A stretch of 64,000 bases of DNA from Bacillus sp. WMMC1349. Its GTDB lineage: Bacteria; Bacillota; Bacilli; Bacillales; Bacillaceae. The notes beneath the pieces were generated by a model. The model was not told the DNA's origin, made no database searches, and was given only the letters and a program-made list of their open reading frames with translations. Positions 8,260-17,819 of this stretch are shown piece by piece. Positions within the stretch are counted from its first letter, which is position 1. Each line of letters begins with the position of its first letter. Both the position numbers and the translations under genes were made by a program. The DNA lies in assembly GCF_013155385.1 (NCBI RefSeq), contig NZ_JABJUQ010000007.1:850001-914000 (forward strand). Reading direction: 5' to 3'.

Positions 8260-9024
8260 ATGGTGGAGTTAACTAATAGGCGAAAAGCACTTATTGTTGC
8301 GTACTATTTATCTAAATATGATAAAAAAGCATTGCGATCTTTACAATATGAAACATTTCGTGCTGCGTTTCATGACATAGGGACTAAACTTGGGATAAAG
8401 CCTAATACTATTAAAAATAGAAGAGATGATTACGATTCAATTCATGATAATGGCAGGAATGGATGGTATCAAAAAGAACTGTCAAAACGTAGTTTAGAGA
8501 TAGTTCAAACATTTGAAGGTGTTAGTGAAGATGCGTTAAAAGAAATAGTGGAGGATATATTAAATGGAAATGCTGAGAACGAAGATATACTAGATATTTT
8601 CAAGGAAGATAGTGAGGGAGATTTATCTGTAACATATAATCATAGAGGTGTAACAGGAAAAAAAGCAGAACAAATTTTTATGGATTATTTTAACGATGGA
8701 TTTCTGAGTGACTTTAAGGGTGATTTAATTGACACAAGGGATGAAGGATGTGGATATGATTTTAAGCTTGCTCGAGATGCAAATATTGTATTTGAAGTTA
8801 AGGGATTGTCTGATGCAACAGGAGGAATCAGCTTCACAGATAAAGAATGGAAGGTTGCAAAACAATTAAGAAAAAATTATAACTTAATAATAGTTAGCGA
8901 AGTATTTGTAAGCCCAAAAGTTAGATTAGTAGTAGACCCATATGAAAAGATTAATCCTAGAAAAAACATAACTAAAGTTGTTTCTGTGAATTGGATCTTT
9001 CAAAGTAAAGATTTGGAGCAATGA
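8260..9024 (+). CDS. DUF3883 (NO VEIN C-terminal) nuclease-like protein
   Basis: 254 residues, GGAGAGG ribosome site. The N-terminal half is helical and includes a DNA-binding-like segment (GIKPNTIKNRRDDYDSI, residues about 45-61). The C-terminal half (about 130-235) is a DUF3883 domain. Its PD-(D/E)XK-type residues are visible: E137 in GKKAEQIF, D167 in GCGYDFKL, and E179-V-K181 in VFEVKG. DUF3883 proteins are frequent in restriction and other defence loci, so a DNA-cleaving role is likely but inferred. It stands alone between a dead hsdM and a dead IS110 and is the only intact gene of that older layer. Confidence 0.82.
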   Translation: MVELTNRRKALIVAYYLSKYDKKALRSLQYETFRAAFHDIGTKLGIKPNTIKNRRDDYDSIHDNGRNGWYQKELSKRSLEIVQTFEGVSEDALKEIVEDILNGNAENEDILDIFKEDSEGDLSVTYNHRGVTGKKAEQIFMDYFNDGFLSDFKGDLIDTRDEGCGYDFKLARDANIVFEVKGLSDATGGISFTDKEWKVAKQLRKNYNLIIVSEVFVSPKVRLVVDPYEKINPRKNITKVVSVNWIFQSKDLEQ

Positions 9025-9176
9025 ATTCAAAAAAATCCCATCTTACATTTCGAGGATAGGACATTCCTGTTAGAAGGATTTTCGGGGACTTGAACAAAAA
9101 AGAGTCCTCTTGGTATGATACGGGGTGTCAAATCTCGAGAATTGAACCCTAATTTGTAACCAAGGAGGATTCCAAA

Positions 9177-10435
9177 ATGGAAAACAGAAAATAAATCAAG
9201 TCACTGAAAAAACACTTGTAGTCGGAATCAATATTGCCAAACGGACACACTATGCTTGTTTTGTAGATGACCGTGGGAGTGTGCTCCAAAAATCATTCTC
9301 TGTTTCTCAAGTTGAAAACGGATTCGAACTTTTCTATTAACGTGTTCTGGCAGCCATGAAAGAAAATGAAAAAACAGAAATCATTGTCGGGATTGAACCT
9401 ACGGGACATGACCGGCTCAATTTGGCCTACTTCCTTGAGGAACGGGCATCCCCTTTGTTATGGCTAATCCTATGCATGTTAATCGTTCAAAAGAGTTGGA
9501 CGATAATCTGCCGACTAAACATGACCGTAAAGATGCATTAGTAAATGCTCGTCTCATAAAAGATGGCACGTATCTTGAAAGGTATGGAGGCTGAACTTCG
9601 AGTTGGATCATCGTTTAGAGGTAAGTTAGTGGAGGAATTAGGCACTGTCAAAAATATGATCATTCGCTGGTTAGATCGATATTTTCCTGAGTTTACTCAG
9701 GTGTTTCGGTCATTCGGAAAAATGGCTTTGACAGTACTTGAATGCACTCCCTTTCCGAACGATCTTCACCAGAAACAAACCGATGAAGTCTTATCCCTTT
9801 ATCGTAAGGTTGAGGGGCTCAAATCCCCACAAAGGTCAAAAGCAGTACGCCTGATAGAAGTGCTGCAAACTCTATCGGAGTAACAGAAGGACATAAGATG
9901 GTCCGTATGGAAATTGCCACACTTGTCCGTCGTTACCATCAACTCGAACAAGATATCGAAAGCATAACTGGACACTTAGTTGAGCTTGTAAAAACATCTG
10001 TAGAATATGAGTGGTTATCAACGGTTCCAGGACTGGGAGATACAACGATTGTGGATTTATTAGCTGAAATCGGAAGCTTTTCACACTACGAAGTTCCACG
10101 CCAACTCATTAAACCAGCGGGATTCACGTTGTGAGAAAATTCTCCCGGCTTGCATAAATGGCAAAAACGCATCTCCAAACGAGGAAGAAGGAAACTGCGT
10201 ACCCTTCTGTTCCGAGTGATGATGCCAATACGCAAGAAGCAATCCATCGTGATTCTATGCGTAAACTATTCGGAATTAGCACTAAGCACAGGGCGTTTGA
10301 CGCACAGCGAATGATGAGGGATATTCTATTCTCGCAGATGTTGCATAAGATCTATACTCCCTTAAATAGACCTAGACAACAGGATGACACGGAGAAAGCT
10401 AGCATTATTTTTTCCATTCGACCTTGAGTCCCTAT
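9177..10435 (+). pseudogene. IS110-family transposase, multiply frameshifted
   Basis: An AAGGAGG site precedes the ATG at 9177. Pieces in different frames give the DEDD N-terminal domain (VVGINIAKRTHYACFVDD, where the first catalytic Asp of the usual GIDIAK has become Asn; then EIIVGIEPTGH), the central part (9563-9883) and the C-terminal transposase_20 domain (STVPGLGDTTIVDLLAEIG). Several stops and frameshifts separate them. It interrupts the space between the DUF3883 gene and the ATPase operon. Confidence 0.85.
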
Positions 10436-10659
10436 AGGAGCTTCGCGCTAGCCTCTGCCTTATGACTAGACCGAACGAAGGAATGTAGGCACTTAGATGC
10501 CCAGAGATATGGGAGGGTACGTCATCATAAGTTACGCAGAGATCCATTGTGCATCGCATAAATTCCTAACACTACTTTCCGTATTTATCCAGTAGTGACC
10601 ACGCAGTGTACCGAAGTATTGGATTTGTCTAACATATTATAAAATTATTGTTATAAATT

Positions 10660-10715
10660 GTGCCAAAAAAATTTTTTGACACCCCAACAATGGCTCAAAA
10701 CGTTGGTAAGCCAAC
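10660..10715 (+). promoter_or_regulatory. Upstream region of the ATPase operon with two inverted repeats
   Basis: A 23-bp palindrome (10660-10682) pairs GTG-C-CAAAAAA with TTTTTTG-A-CAC with one mismatch pair and overlaps a TTGACA (10676-10681). A second, GTTGG-TAAG-CCAAC (10702-10715), lies just before the ribosome site. They could be operators or RNA hairpins controlling the defence operon. No good -10 box was found at the right distance, so the promoter itself is unassigned. Confidence 0.4.
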
Positions 10716-10738
10716 ATTTATAGAGGGAGGGATAAAAC

Positions 10739-12223
10739 TTGCATACTTTTGATAGTGAGATTGTAGTACCCGATGCTACTCCTTTAATTAATTCGTTACG
10801 AGCAATAGGATATAGTTTTGAAGCAGCAATCGCAGACATAGTTGATAATAGTATTGATGCTAATGCTTCTGTAATAAAAATAGACATGGTTTGGGATAGT
10901 GATAAGAGTTATGTTCGAATAGAAGATAATGGATTTGGTATGAGTGAAGCTGAGCTGGTACTTGCTATGAAGATTGGGTCAGCAAACCCTAATAATGAAA
11001 GAAAGCAAGGGATATTAGGTCGATTTGGCATGGGATTAAAGACAGCTTCTTTTTCATTAGGGAAACGCCTAACAGTTCAAACAAAAAAGAGTGAACAGTC
11101 CTTTACTCGTTGTTGGGATTTGGATTATATTGAGGACACGAATAGGTGGAATCTACTAAAAAGTCCATTTAATTCACAGTCTAGTGGGATATTACATTCT
11201 GTAGAAAATACATCAGGTACGGTGGTATTAATTGAAAATCTTGATAGAGTTGTCGAGGAACCGTATACACCCAAAAAAGTTCAAAAGTTTTTTAATAAAA
11301 TTGATATGGTGAAAGATCACTTAGCTATGGTTTTTCATAGATTCTTAGAGGGGCCAAATAAAATTCAAATATATTTGAATGGTAATAAAATAGTACCATG
11401 GGACCCTTTCTCAAGCAAAGAAATTGCCACTCAGGAATTACCTCCTGAATCTGTATTGATTAAAGACGATATAGTTATGATACAACCTTACATCCTTCCA
11501 CACCATACAAAATTAACTCAAACAGAATATGAAAAATCAGCAGGCCCTAAAGGGTGGTTGGAACAACAAGGTTTTTATATCTATAGAAATAAGAGATTAT
11601 TAGTAGCTGGAAGCTGGTTACATCTCTTTTGTCGTGAAGAATCATATAAGTTGGCACGAATTAAATTAGATATAACAAATATGTCGGATTTCACTTGGCA
11701 GATTGATATAAAAAAATCAAACGCCAAACCCCCACAAGAATTAATAGGTATACTTAGAAAAATCGGTGAAAAGACAAGGAAAAAATCGCATGAGGTTTTT
11801 TACCAAAGAAGTGTCAATAAATCTCCTGAAAATAACATGATGAATGATTATATATGGGAGCAAGTTTCAACAAAAACTAATTCCTATTTTCGTTTAAATA
11901 AAAATAACAGCTATTTAAAAGACCTTTTTGAGTCTAATGAAGATTTTGTAGCACAATTAAAATTTTATTTATTTCATGTTGAGGAATACTGTCCTGCGAA
12001 TCTAGTTTCATTTAACATAAATCAACCAACAGTAACAAGAGTAGAGGAAATAACTACTGAACAGAAAAATAAAATAAAAATACTAATTGATATCTTTAGA
12101 GAGAATAACTATAGTTTGGATGAAATTATTGAACAATTGGCTAACTACAATAGTTTTAGTTTTCATTCAAAGGAAGAATTAAAAAGTATCGTTTATGAGA
12201 TAGTAGGAGGCCATTATGTATAA
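10739..12223 (+). CDS. GHKL (Hsp90/MutL/MORC-like) ATPase of a defence operon
   Basis: 494 residues, starting at a TTG 8 nt after AGGGAGG. The ATP-binding Bergerat fold fills the first 110 residues: N-box FEAAIADIVDNSIDA (about 27-41), G1 DNGFGM (63-68), G2 GRFGMGLKTASF (94-105). This matches the HATPase_c_3 group that includes MORC ATPases. The rest is an S5-like and helical region. ATP-driven dimer clamping is the family theme; here it would work with the Z1 and nuclease proteins encoded next. It overlaps the next gene by 8 nt. AT-rich codon use marks it as acquired. Confidence 0.92.
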   Translation: MHTFDSEIVVPDATPLINSLRAIGYSFEAAIADIVDNSIDANASVIKIDMVWDSDKSYVRIEDNGFGMSEAELVLAMKIGSANPNNERKQGILGRFGMGLKTASFSLGKRLTVQTKKSEQSFTRCWDLDYIEDTNRWNLLKSPFNSQSSGILHSVENTSGTVVLIENLDRVVEEPYTPKKVQKFFNKIDMVKDHLAMVFHRFLEGPNKIQIYLNGNKIVPWDPFSSKEIATQELPPESVLIKDDIVMIQPYILPHHTKLTQTEYEKSAGPKGWLEQQGFYIYRNKRLLVAGSWLHLFCREESYKLARIKLDITNMSDFTWQIDIKKSNAKPPQELIGILRKIGEKTRKKSHEVFYQRSVNKSPENNMMNDYIWEQVSTKTNSYFRLNKNNSYLKDLFESNEDFVAQLKFYLFHVEEYCPANLVSFNINQPTVTRVEEITTEQKNKIKILIDIFRENNYSLDEIIEQLANYNSFSFHSKEELKSIVYEIVGGHYV

Positions 12224-15026
12224 TGATGCTAGGGATACAGCACTTAGAATCCTTGAAAAACTTAATATGGATGACATAAACCTCATTGATGAAATTGTTA
12301 AAGCTATCGATAGGGCTAGTGTTGTGTTTGAGTTATCAGAAGATGAGAAGATTCAATTAAAAAAGGATCTAATAAAAAGCCTCAATATAACAATGACACA
12401 TAAGAGTATATTGTTAAATCACGATGATAGCGAACATATACCATGGCTACCAGCAAAGAAGCATTCGTTAAAATTTAAATACTGGAATAGGTATAAAAAG
12501 TACCTTTTGTCGGAAAAAAAGTGGTCACCTAATGTCGTGAACTCACTTGACGATACTAGTGAATCTATCATTGAACTTTTGGAAGATCCATCAGTGGAAG
12601 GCAGAAAATACGATAGAAGAGGACTAGTTGTTGGTTATGTACAATCTGGTAAAACAGCAAACTATACAGCTGTAATAAATAAAGCGTTTGATACTGGATT
12701 TAAATTAATTATTGTTCTTGCTGGTATGCATAACGATTTAAGATCACAAACGCAAATGAGATTGGACGAGGAAGTGCTAGGCTATGAAACTAGTAAGGAT
12801 AAGCTAAAGGATGCATTAGAAAGCCAAATGAACGCTATTGGTGTAGGTAAGCTTTTTGGAGAGAACTTCTTTGAAGTGTTCTCGTTAACTACAAGGGATC
12901 AAAAAGGAGATTTTACTGCAAGCAAAACAAAAGTGAATATACAACCAAAGGTTCAACCACTTTTATTGGTTGTTAAAAAAAATGTAAGTGTATTAAAAAG
13001 TATTTTAAAGTATTTTAGAACAACAAGTCCCTTAGCTAGACTTAGTGATCCTAATGCTCCGTTTAAGACAGTACCTAACATACCGTTTCTTATGATAGAC
13101 GATGAAGCGGACCAAGCTTCCGTAAATACTGTGGATATCTATGATGAGAATGGGGATTTGATACCTGACTATGACCCATCTAAGATTAATATGTATATTA
13201 GAGATATATATAATACCTTCGAACAAAGAGCATACGTTGGTTATACTGCGACTCCCTTTGCTAATATCTTTATTAACCAATATGGTTCAACCAATCAACA
13301 TGGTGAGGACTTATTTCCTAAAGATTTTATTATTAACCTTCCGAAACCTTCGAATTATGTTGGCCCATCGGAATTTTTCTTATTGGATTCGGAGGATGAG
13401 GTATATTCTAAACCACCATTAATAAAAGAGATAGAGTATCATGAAGAATTTCTACCGTTTAAACATAAAAAAGACCATGAACCTTGTACTCTACCATACT
13501 CTTTAGTAGAAAGTATATATGCCTTTATAATTGCAACTACTATTAGAAAATTAAGAGGACAAATAAATGTTCATAACTCAATGTTGATCCATACAACTAG
13601 GTTTAAAGATGTTCAAAAGAGAGTAAAAGACTTAGTTGTAGAAGAAATGAGAGAAATAAAAAATGATGTTAAACATAGCAACAAATTAGGCCCGCATTAT
13701 TTGGGAATGAAATCATTTTTTGATTCTGAATATAATACTAGAAAGTTAGCTGAATTAAGAGGTGAATTTCCTAATCATTTCGACGATAATTTAGAGTATA
13801 ACATTACTTGGGAAATGGCGGAACAAGAGTTGAATGCAACTATTAACTCTATTAAAATAAAAGTAATTAACGGTAATAGTAAAGATTCACTAGAATATAA
13901 CGATTACAAAGAAACTGGTTTAAATGTTATTGCAATTGGTGGAGACAAGTTATCAAGAGGTTTAACTCTAGAAGGACTGACTGTCAGTTATTATTTACGA
14001 GCTAGCAAAATGTACGATACCCTTATGCAGATGGGAAGATGGTTTGGGTATCGACAGAATTATTTAGATGTTTGTAGAATTTATACAACCGGAGAGATTA
14101 TTTCTTGGTTCCAGCACATCGCATCCGCAACAGAGGAACTAAGAGGTCAATTAGATTATATGGCAGAGATAAAAGCAACGCCAAGTGAATTCTTACTAAA
14201 AATACTATCTCATCCAGATATGTATATTACAAGTACCTTAAAAATGCGTTCAGCTAAACAAATAAAAGTCGACTATAGCAATGAATTGATCCAGACAACT
14301 GTGTTTCCTATAGACAGTAGTGACTTTCATAAGAAAAATTTCGATGCAGTATCTAGGCTTGTATCAATAATTCAAGATAAGTATACAAAGAGGTTTAGCC
14401 CAGATTTAAGGGTGAATTCTGGGAAAAATAATCACTATTACTGGGAACGTGTAGGACTTGAACACATAGTAAATTTTTTAGAGGAATATCAGACCGTGTC
14501 ATCTGCTTCTAGAGCAAACAGTAAAAGCTTGTCAAAATATATAGAAAAAAGAGCAGAGGAACAAGAACTTTTAAATTGGACGGTTGTTCTAATTAATGTT
14601 GGCGAAAATAAAACTGAGTTTGCTCATTTAAAACTAGGAGAAGGTATTAGACGTACAGGGATAGAAACGAAGGGCAGAATAGACTTTACATCTATAAAGA
14701 CATTAACTTCTGCGGGTCATGAATTTTATGACTATAATGATGAGCAATACAAGGCTGCTCAAGAGATTCTTGATCTAGAAAAAGGTAAGAGAAACAAAAA
14801 GGCTGCTTCCAAAAAAGCAAGATCCATACGTAATCCAAAAAATGGTTTACTGATCCTGTACCCTTTACGTCATGAACCACTTGACAAGTACAAATATACT
14901 CAAGGGAATAAACCATTTGGTTTTGCAATTTCCTTCCCTGAAAGTAATAGTGAAAATACTGAGGTTGACTATGTTGTTAATAGTTCACTTGCAGAGGATG
15001 AAGAATATTGGAACGAATTGGATTAA
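12216..15026 (+). CDS. Z1-domain SF2-like ATPase
   Basis: 936 residues. Helicase-type core: Walker A GYVQSGKTANY (K146-T147), Walker B MIDDEADQAS (D295-E297), and a C-terminal motor lobe with AIGGDKLSRGLTLEGL and motif VI-like QMGRWFGYR. The Z1 domain lies in the middle. Z1 proteins occur almost only next to MORC-like ATPases, DUF4420 nucleases and AIPR proteins. Probable role: nucleic-acid translocation or remodelling in the restriction complex. The start is the ATG inside the end of the ATPase gene; AGGAGG just precedes it. Confidence 0.93.
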   Translation: MYNDARDTALRILEKLNMDDINLIDEIVKAIDRASVVFELSEDEKIQLKKDLIKSLNITMTHKSILLNHDDSEHIPWLPAKKHSLKFKYWNRYKKYLLSEKKWSPNVVNSLDDTSESIIELLEDPSVEGRKYDRRGLVVGYVQSGKTANYTAVINKAFDTGFKLIIVLAGMHNDLRSQTQMRLDEEVLGYETSKDKLKDALESQMNAIGVGKLFGENFFEVFSLTTRDQKGDFTASKTKVNIQPKVQPLLLVVKKNVSVLKSILKYFRTTSPLARLSDPNAPFKTVPNIPFLMIDDEADQASVNTVDIYDENGDLIPDYDPSKINMYIRDIYNTFEQRAYVGYTATPFANIFINQYGSTNQHGEDLFPKDFIINLPKPSNYVGPSEFFLLDSEDEVYSKPPLIKEIEYHEEFLPFKHKKDHEPCTLPYSLVESIYAFIIATTIRKLRGQINVHNSMLIHTTRFKDVQKRVKDLVVEEMREIKNDVKHSNKLGPHYLGMKSFFDSEYNTRKLAELRGEFPNHFDDNLEYNITWEMAEQELNATINSIKIKVINGNSKDSLEYNDYKETGLNVIAIGGDKLSRGLTLEGLTVSYYLRASKMYDTLMQMGRWFGYRQNYLDVCRIYTTGEIISWFQHIASATEELRGQLDYMAEIKATPSEFLLKILSHPDMYITSTLKMRSAKQIKVDYSNELIQTTVFPIDSSDFHKKNFDAVSRLVSIIQDKYTKRFSPDLRVNSGKNNHYYWERVGLEHIVNFLEEYQTVSSASRANSKSLSKYIEKRAEEQELLNWTVVLINVGENKTEFAHLKLGEGIRRTGIETKGRIDFTSIKTLTSAGHEFYDYNDEQYKAAQEILDLEKGKRNKKAASKKARSIRNPKNGLLILYPLRHEPLDKYKYTQGNKPFGFAISFPESNSENTEVDYVVNSSLAEDEEYWNELD

Positions 15027-16036
15027 CATATAAAGAGATAGATAATAGTGTTACTTTTGGTGTTTTGCTAGAATCGCAGTTAAAAGCAAGACTCATAAAA
15101 GATCTTAGCTTTACTTCTATTTTCCTTGCAATAAATGCGGAACACAAGAGACTTTTTCTCTTGGGATTAACTAGAATAATGGAAAAAGATACAGTTGATA
15201 AGTTTCCAACTTGGAAGGGCATCAATATATATCAAAAGAAGATGTTTAATCCACTTACAAACAAGGAAGGTTGGTTCTTAGTTTTTGAACAGCAGGACTT
15301 GATTGCTAATGAAATTTTTGAATACCTTGTTGGGGATATATTAGAATTCATTATTGATTCTACGACCTTAAACCAGCTACAATCTAGATTAAAAAAAGTT
15401 TTATTTAAGTGGCAGGCATTTTTTTCTAAGAATAGTACAACTGGAATGTCAGAACAGCAACAACAAGGGCTGTTAGGTGAACTTACATTCATCTACCAAG
15501 CGTTAAAATCCACTAGTAGCCCAAGAAAAATAATATCATCTTGGTATGGTGCAGATAAGGAAAAAATTGATTTTCAGATAGGTAATGTTGGGATTGAAAT
15601 AAAAACATCAAGTGCCGGGAGACCATATAGAGTAACAATTAGTGCTGAGGATCAATTAGAAACCTCCCAAGAAATAGATCTATATCTTTATTGTATTATG
15701 CTTGAACGGTCTAAAAGGTTAGGTGTTACTATATTAGATATAATTAAAGACATTAGGCTATTACTCAATGAATATCCTGATGTATTACTTGAATTTAATA
15801 ATAAGTTATTTATTTGTGGAATTATTGAACCGAACTTAAATGAGGGAAAGTTAATAAAATTTATCGTCAAAGATACCTTTTATTTTACAGTTGAAGCCGA
15901 GTTTCCTAGAATCACAAAAAGCATACTACCTTTAGGTATCTTAAATGTTAAATATCAGCTCTCATTAGATAGTTGCAATTCATTTCAAGTTCAGGAAGAA
16001 CAAGTTCTTTATAAGGTAAAGGAAGTCATTCAATGA
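15008..16036 (+). CDS. PD-(D/E)XK motif protein (DUF4420)
   Basis: 342 residues, TTG start overlapping the previous gene by 19 nt, with AGAGG 10 nt upstream. A conserved nuclease core in the middle shows E158 (GLLGELTF), D188 (KEKIDFQIG) and E197-I-K199 (GIEIKTSS), the PD-(D/E)XK signature in the order seen in DUF4420 proteins. It is the likely DNA-cutting subunit of the operon. All key residues are present, so it should be active; cleavage specificity cannot be read. The stop overlaps the next start (ATGA). Confidence 0.9.
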   Translation: MERIGLTYKEIDNSVTFGVLLESQLKARLIKDLSFTSIFLAINAEHKRLFLLGLTRIMEKDTVDKFPTWKGINIYQKKMFNPLTNKEGWFLVFEQQDLIANEIFEYLVGDILEFIIDSTTLNQLQSRLKKVLFKWQAFFSKNSTTGMSEQQQQGLLGELTFIYQALKSTSSPRKIISSWYGADKEKIDFQIGNVGIEIKTSSAGRPYRVTISAEDQLETSQEIDLYLYCIMLERSKRLGVTILDIIKDIRLLLNEYPDVLLEFNNKLFICGIIEPNLNEGKLIKFIVKDTFYFTVEAEFPRITKSILPLGILNVKYQLSLDSCNSFQVQEEQVLYKVKEVIQ

Positions 16037-17799
16037 AACTAGAAGATTTTATTGCTACATTTACTGAAGAGATAGATAGTCAATATGATAATGCTTCAAA
16101 TTCAGAGCAGTTTTTTGTAGAAAAGTTGGGAGAATATCTTTCGGAAAATGGAATTATCACAGATATAGAGCTGAGTTTTGGTCAAAAATCTGGTCAAGGG
16201 TTAAAAGTTAATGCTTATTCTTTTAATGAGGAACAAGAAACTTTAAGTATTTTTATAGCAGAATATGATAGGTACAAATTTGGTAAAACCATTAGTAAGT
16301 CTAATGTTGAAAAAACTCTGAGAAGAGTTGTTAAGTATTACTCTAAATCTATATCAGGTATGAAAAATGATATGGAAGAAACAGCAGAAGATTACCCACT
16401 AGCTCAGTTTATTTTTGAGCAACATGGTAAATCAATTAGATCTGTTGAGTTCTTCTTGCTTACAAACTATTTATATAAGGCGAATGAGAGAATTATACTC
16501 CCAGAAATAAAAGGATTGAATGTAAGATATCATATTTGGGATATTGAAAGACTCTACCAGTTGATTAATGAAACTCAAGGCTTAGATAATATTGAAGTTA
16601 ATTTTGAAATACAATTTGGCAAAACTTTTGAGCTACTAAAAGTTCCAAATAATGAAAATGATTATTTCGACTGTTATATGGGTTTTATACCGGCTGACTT
16701 GTTAGCGATGTCTTATGAAGTGTGGGGACAACGCCTTATTGAAAGAAATGTGCGGTCTTTCTTACAAGCAAGGGGAAATGTTAATAGAGGAATAAGAGAC
16801 ACTCTCAGGAAAAACAAGGAAATGTTTGTGGCCTACAATAACGGTATTTCAACCGTTGCAGAAGGTGCGATATTAGAAGTAGTATCAGAAGATTCTAACC
16901 TTTTTAAAGTTAAAGAATTTAAAGGATGGCAAATTGTTAATGGTGGTCAAACAACTGCTTCAGTTTTTCATGCACTAAAAGAAGGGATAGATTTATCAGA
17001 TGTTTTTGTTCAAATAAAGTTGACAGTAGTGCAATCGGATATTGGAATGAATAACATGACAGCAAAGATTTCTGAATATGCAAATACACAAAATAAAATA
17101 TCAATGTCAGACCTAAAAGCAAATCATCCTAGTTTGATAAGTCTAGAAGCTATTTCGAGAACTACGTGGATTCCGTCAAGTGATGGTACAAAATCTAACA
17201 CCAAATGGTTTTTTGAGAGGGCAAGGGGACAATATTTAGTAGAAGTTAATAGACAAACTACATCAGCCAAAAAGAAAGCTTTTCAAAAAGAAAATCCTAA
17301 AAATAAGGTACTCAGTAAAACAAATGTTGCTAAATATTATATGTCGTGGAACCAATGTCCTCACATTGTAAGTAAGGGTGGAGAGACAAACTTTGGAGCT
17401 TTTATCAGTCTCTTAGATGAAAAGGGTATTAATGTAGATTCAGCATTCTTTAAAGAAACTGTGGCGAAGGGGATTCTATTTAATAAATGTGATAAGATAA
17501 TCAAAGAATTAGATTTTCCCGGTTACAAAGCAAATGTAATAACGTATACTATCTCAATGTTATCTTACATTTATAAAGAGAAGTTGGATTTTTTAAAAAT
17601 ATGGGAACAACAAAGTATTAGTTTTGAGCTTCAAAATAACTTGAGACTCATTGCTTCATATACTTGGAACCATATTACAAACCCGCCTATAGCCGGGACT
17701 AATGTAACTCAATGGTGTAAGAGAAAAGAATGTTGGGAAAGATTTGTTGATGAGCAATACTCTGACATAGAGATACAAATAAAAGAAGCAGTTCATTAA
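16033..17799 (+). CDS. AIPR family protein (abortive-infection phage resistance)
   Basis: 588 residues. The AIPR core runs from about 215 to 480: MFVAYNNGISTVAEGA (264-279), WQIVNGGQTTASVFHAL, and SEYANTQNKISMSDLKANHP. The N-terminal ~130 residues include a beta-rich stretch (LKVNAYSFNEEQETLSIFI) typical of the family. AIPR proteins are tied to phage-resistance plasmids and to MORC/Z1 operons; biochemical role unknown. The start overlaps the nuclease gene by 4 nt. The last codons lie in the terminator stem shared with the methyltransferase gene. Confidence 0.92.
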   Translation: MKLEDFIATFTEEIDSQYDNASNSEQFFVEKLGEYLSENGIITDIELSFGQKSGQGLKVNAYSFNEEQETLSIFIAEYDRYKFGKTISKSNVEKTLRRVVKYYSKSISGMKNDMEETAEDYPLAQFIFEQHGKSIRSVEFFLLTNYLYKANERIILPEIKGLNVRYHIWDIERLYQLINETQGLDNIEVNFEIQFGKTFELLKVPNNENDYFDCYMGFIPADLLAMSYEVWGQRLIERNVRSFLQARGNVNRGIRDTLRKNKEMFVAYNNGISTVAEGAILEVVSEDSNLFKVKEFKGWQIVNGGQTTASVFHALKEGIDLSDVFVQIKLTVVQSDIGMNNMTAKISEYANTQNKISMSDLKANHPSLISLEAISRTTWIPSSDGTKSNTKWFFERARGQYLVEVNRQTTSAKKKAFQKENPKNKVLSKTNVAKYYMSWNQCPHIVSKGGETNFGAFISLLDEKGINVDSAFFKETVAKGILFNKCDKIIKELDFPGYKANVITYTISMLSYIYKEKLDFLKIWEQQSISFELQNNLRLIASYTWNHITNPPIAGTNVTQWCKRKECWERFVDEQYSDIEIQIKEAVH

Positions 17800-17819
17800 T
17801 TTAGTGAACTGCTTCTTTT
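17781..17819. terminator. Bidirectional terminator encoding both protein C-termini
   Basis: AAAAGAAGCAGTTCA (17781-17795) and TGAACTGCTTCTTTT (17805-17819) form a perfect 15-bp stem with a 9-nt loop and T-runs on both strands. The AIPR stop (17797-17799) and the methyltransferase stop (17801-17803, minus strand) sit in the loop, one base apart. The coding ends of both genes are the stem arms, so both proteins finish with the residues KEAVH or EKEAVH. Confidence 0.93.

Noticed and set aside
16937..17122. Minus-strand frame inside the AIPR gene
   Set aside because: Shadow of a strongly conserved coding region.
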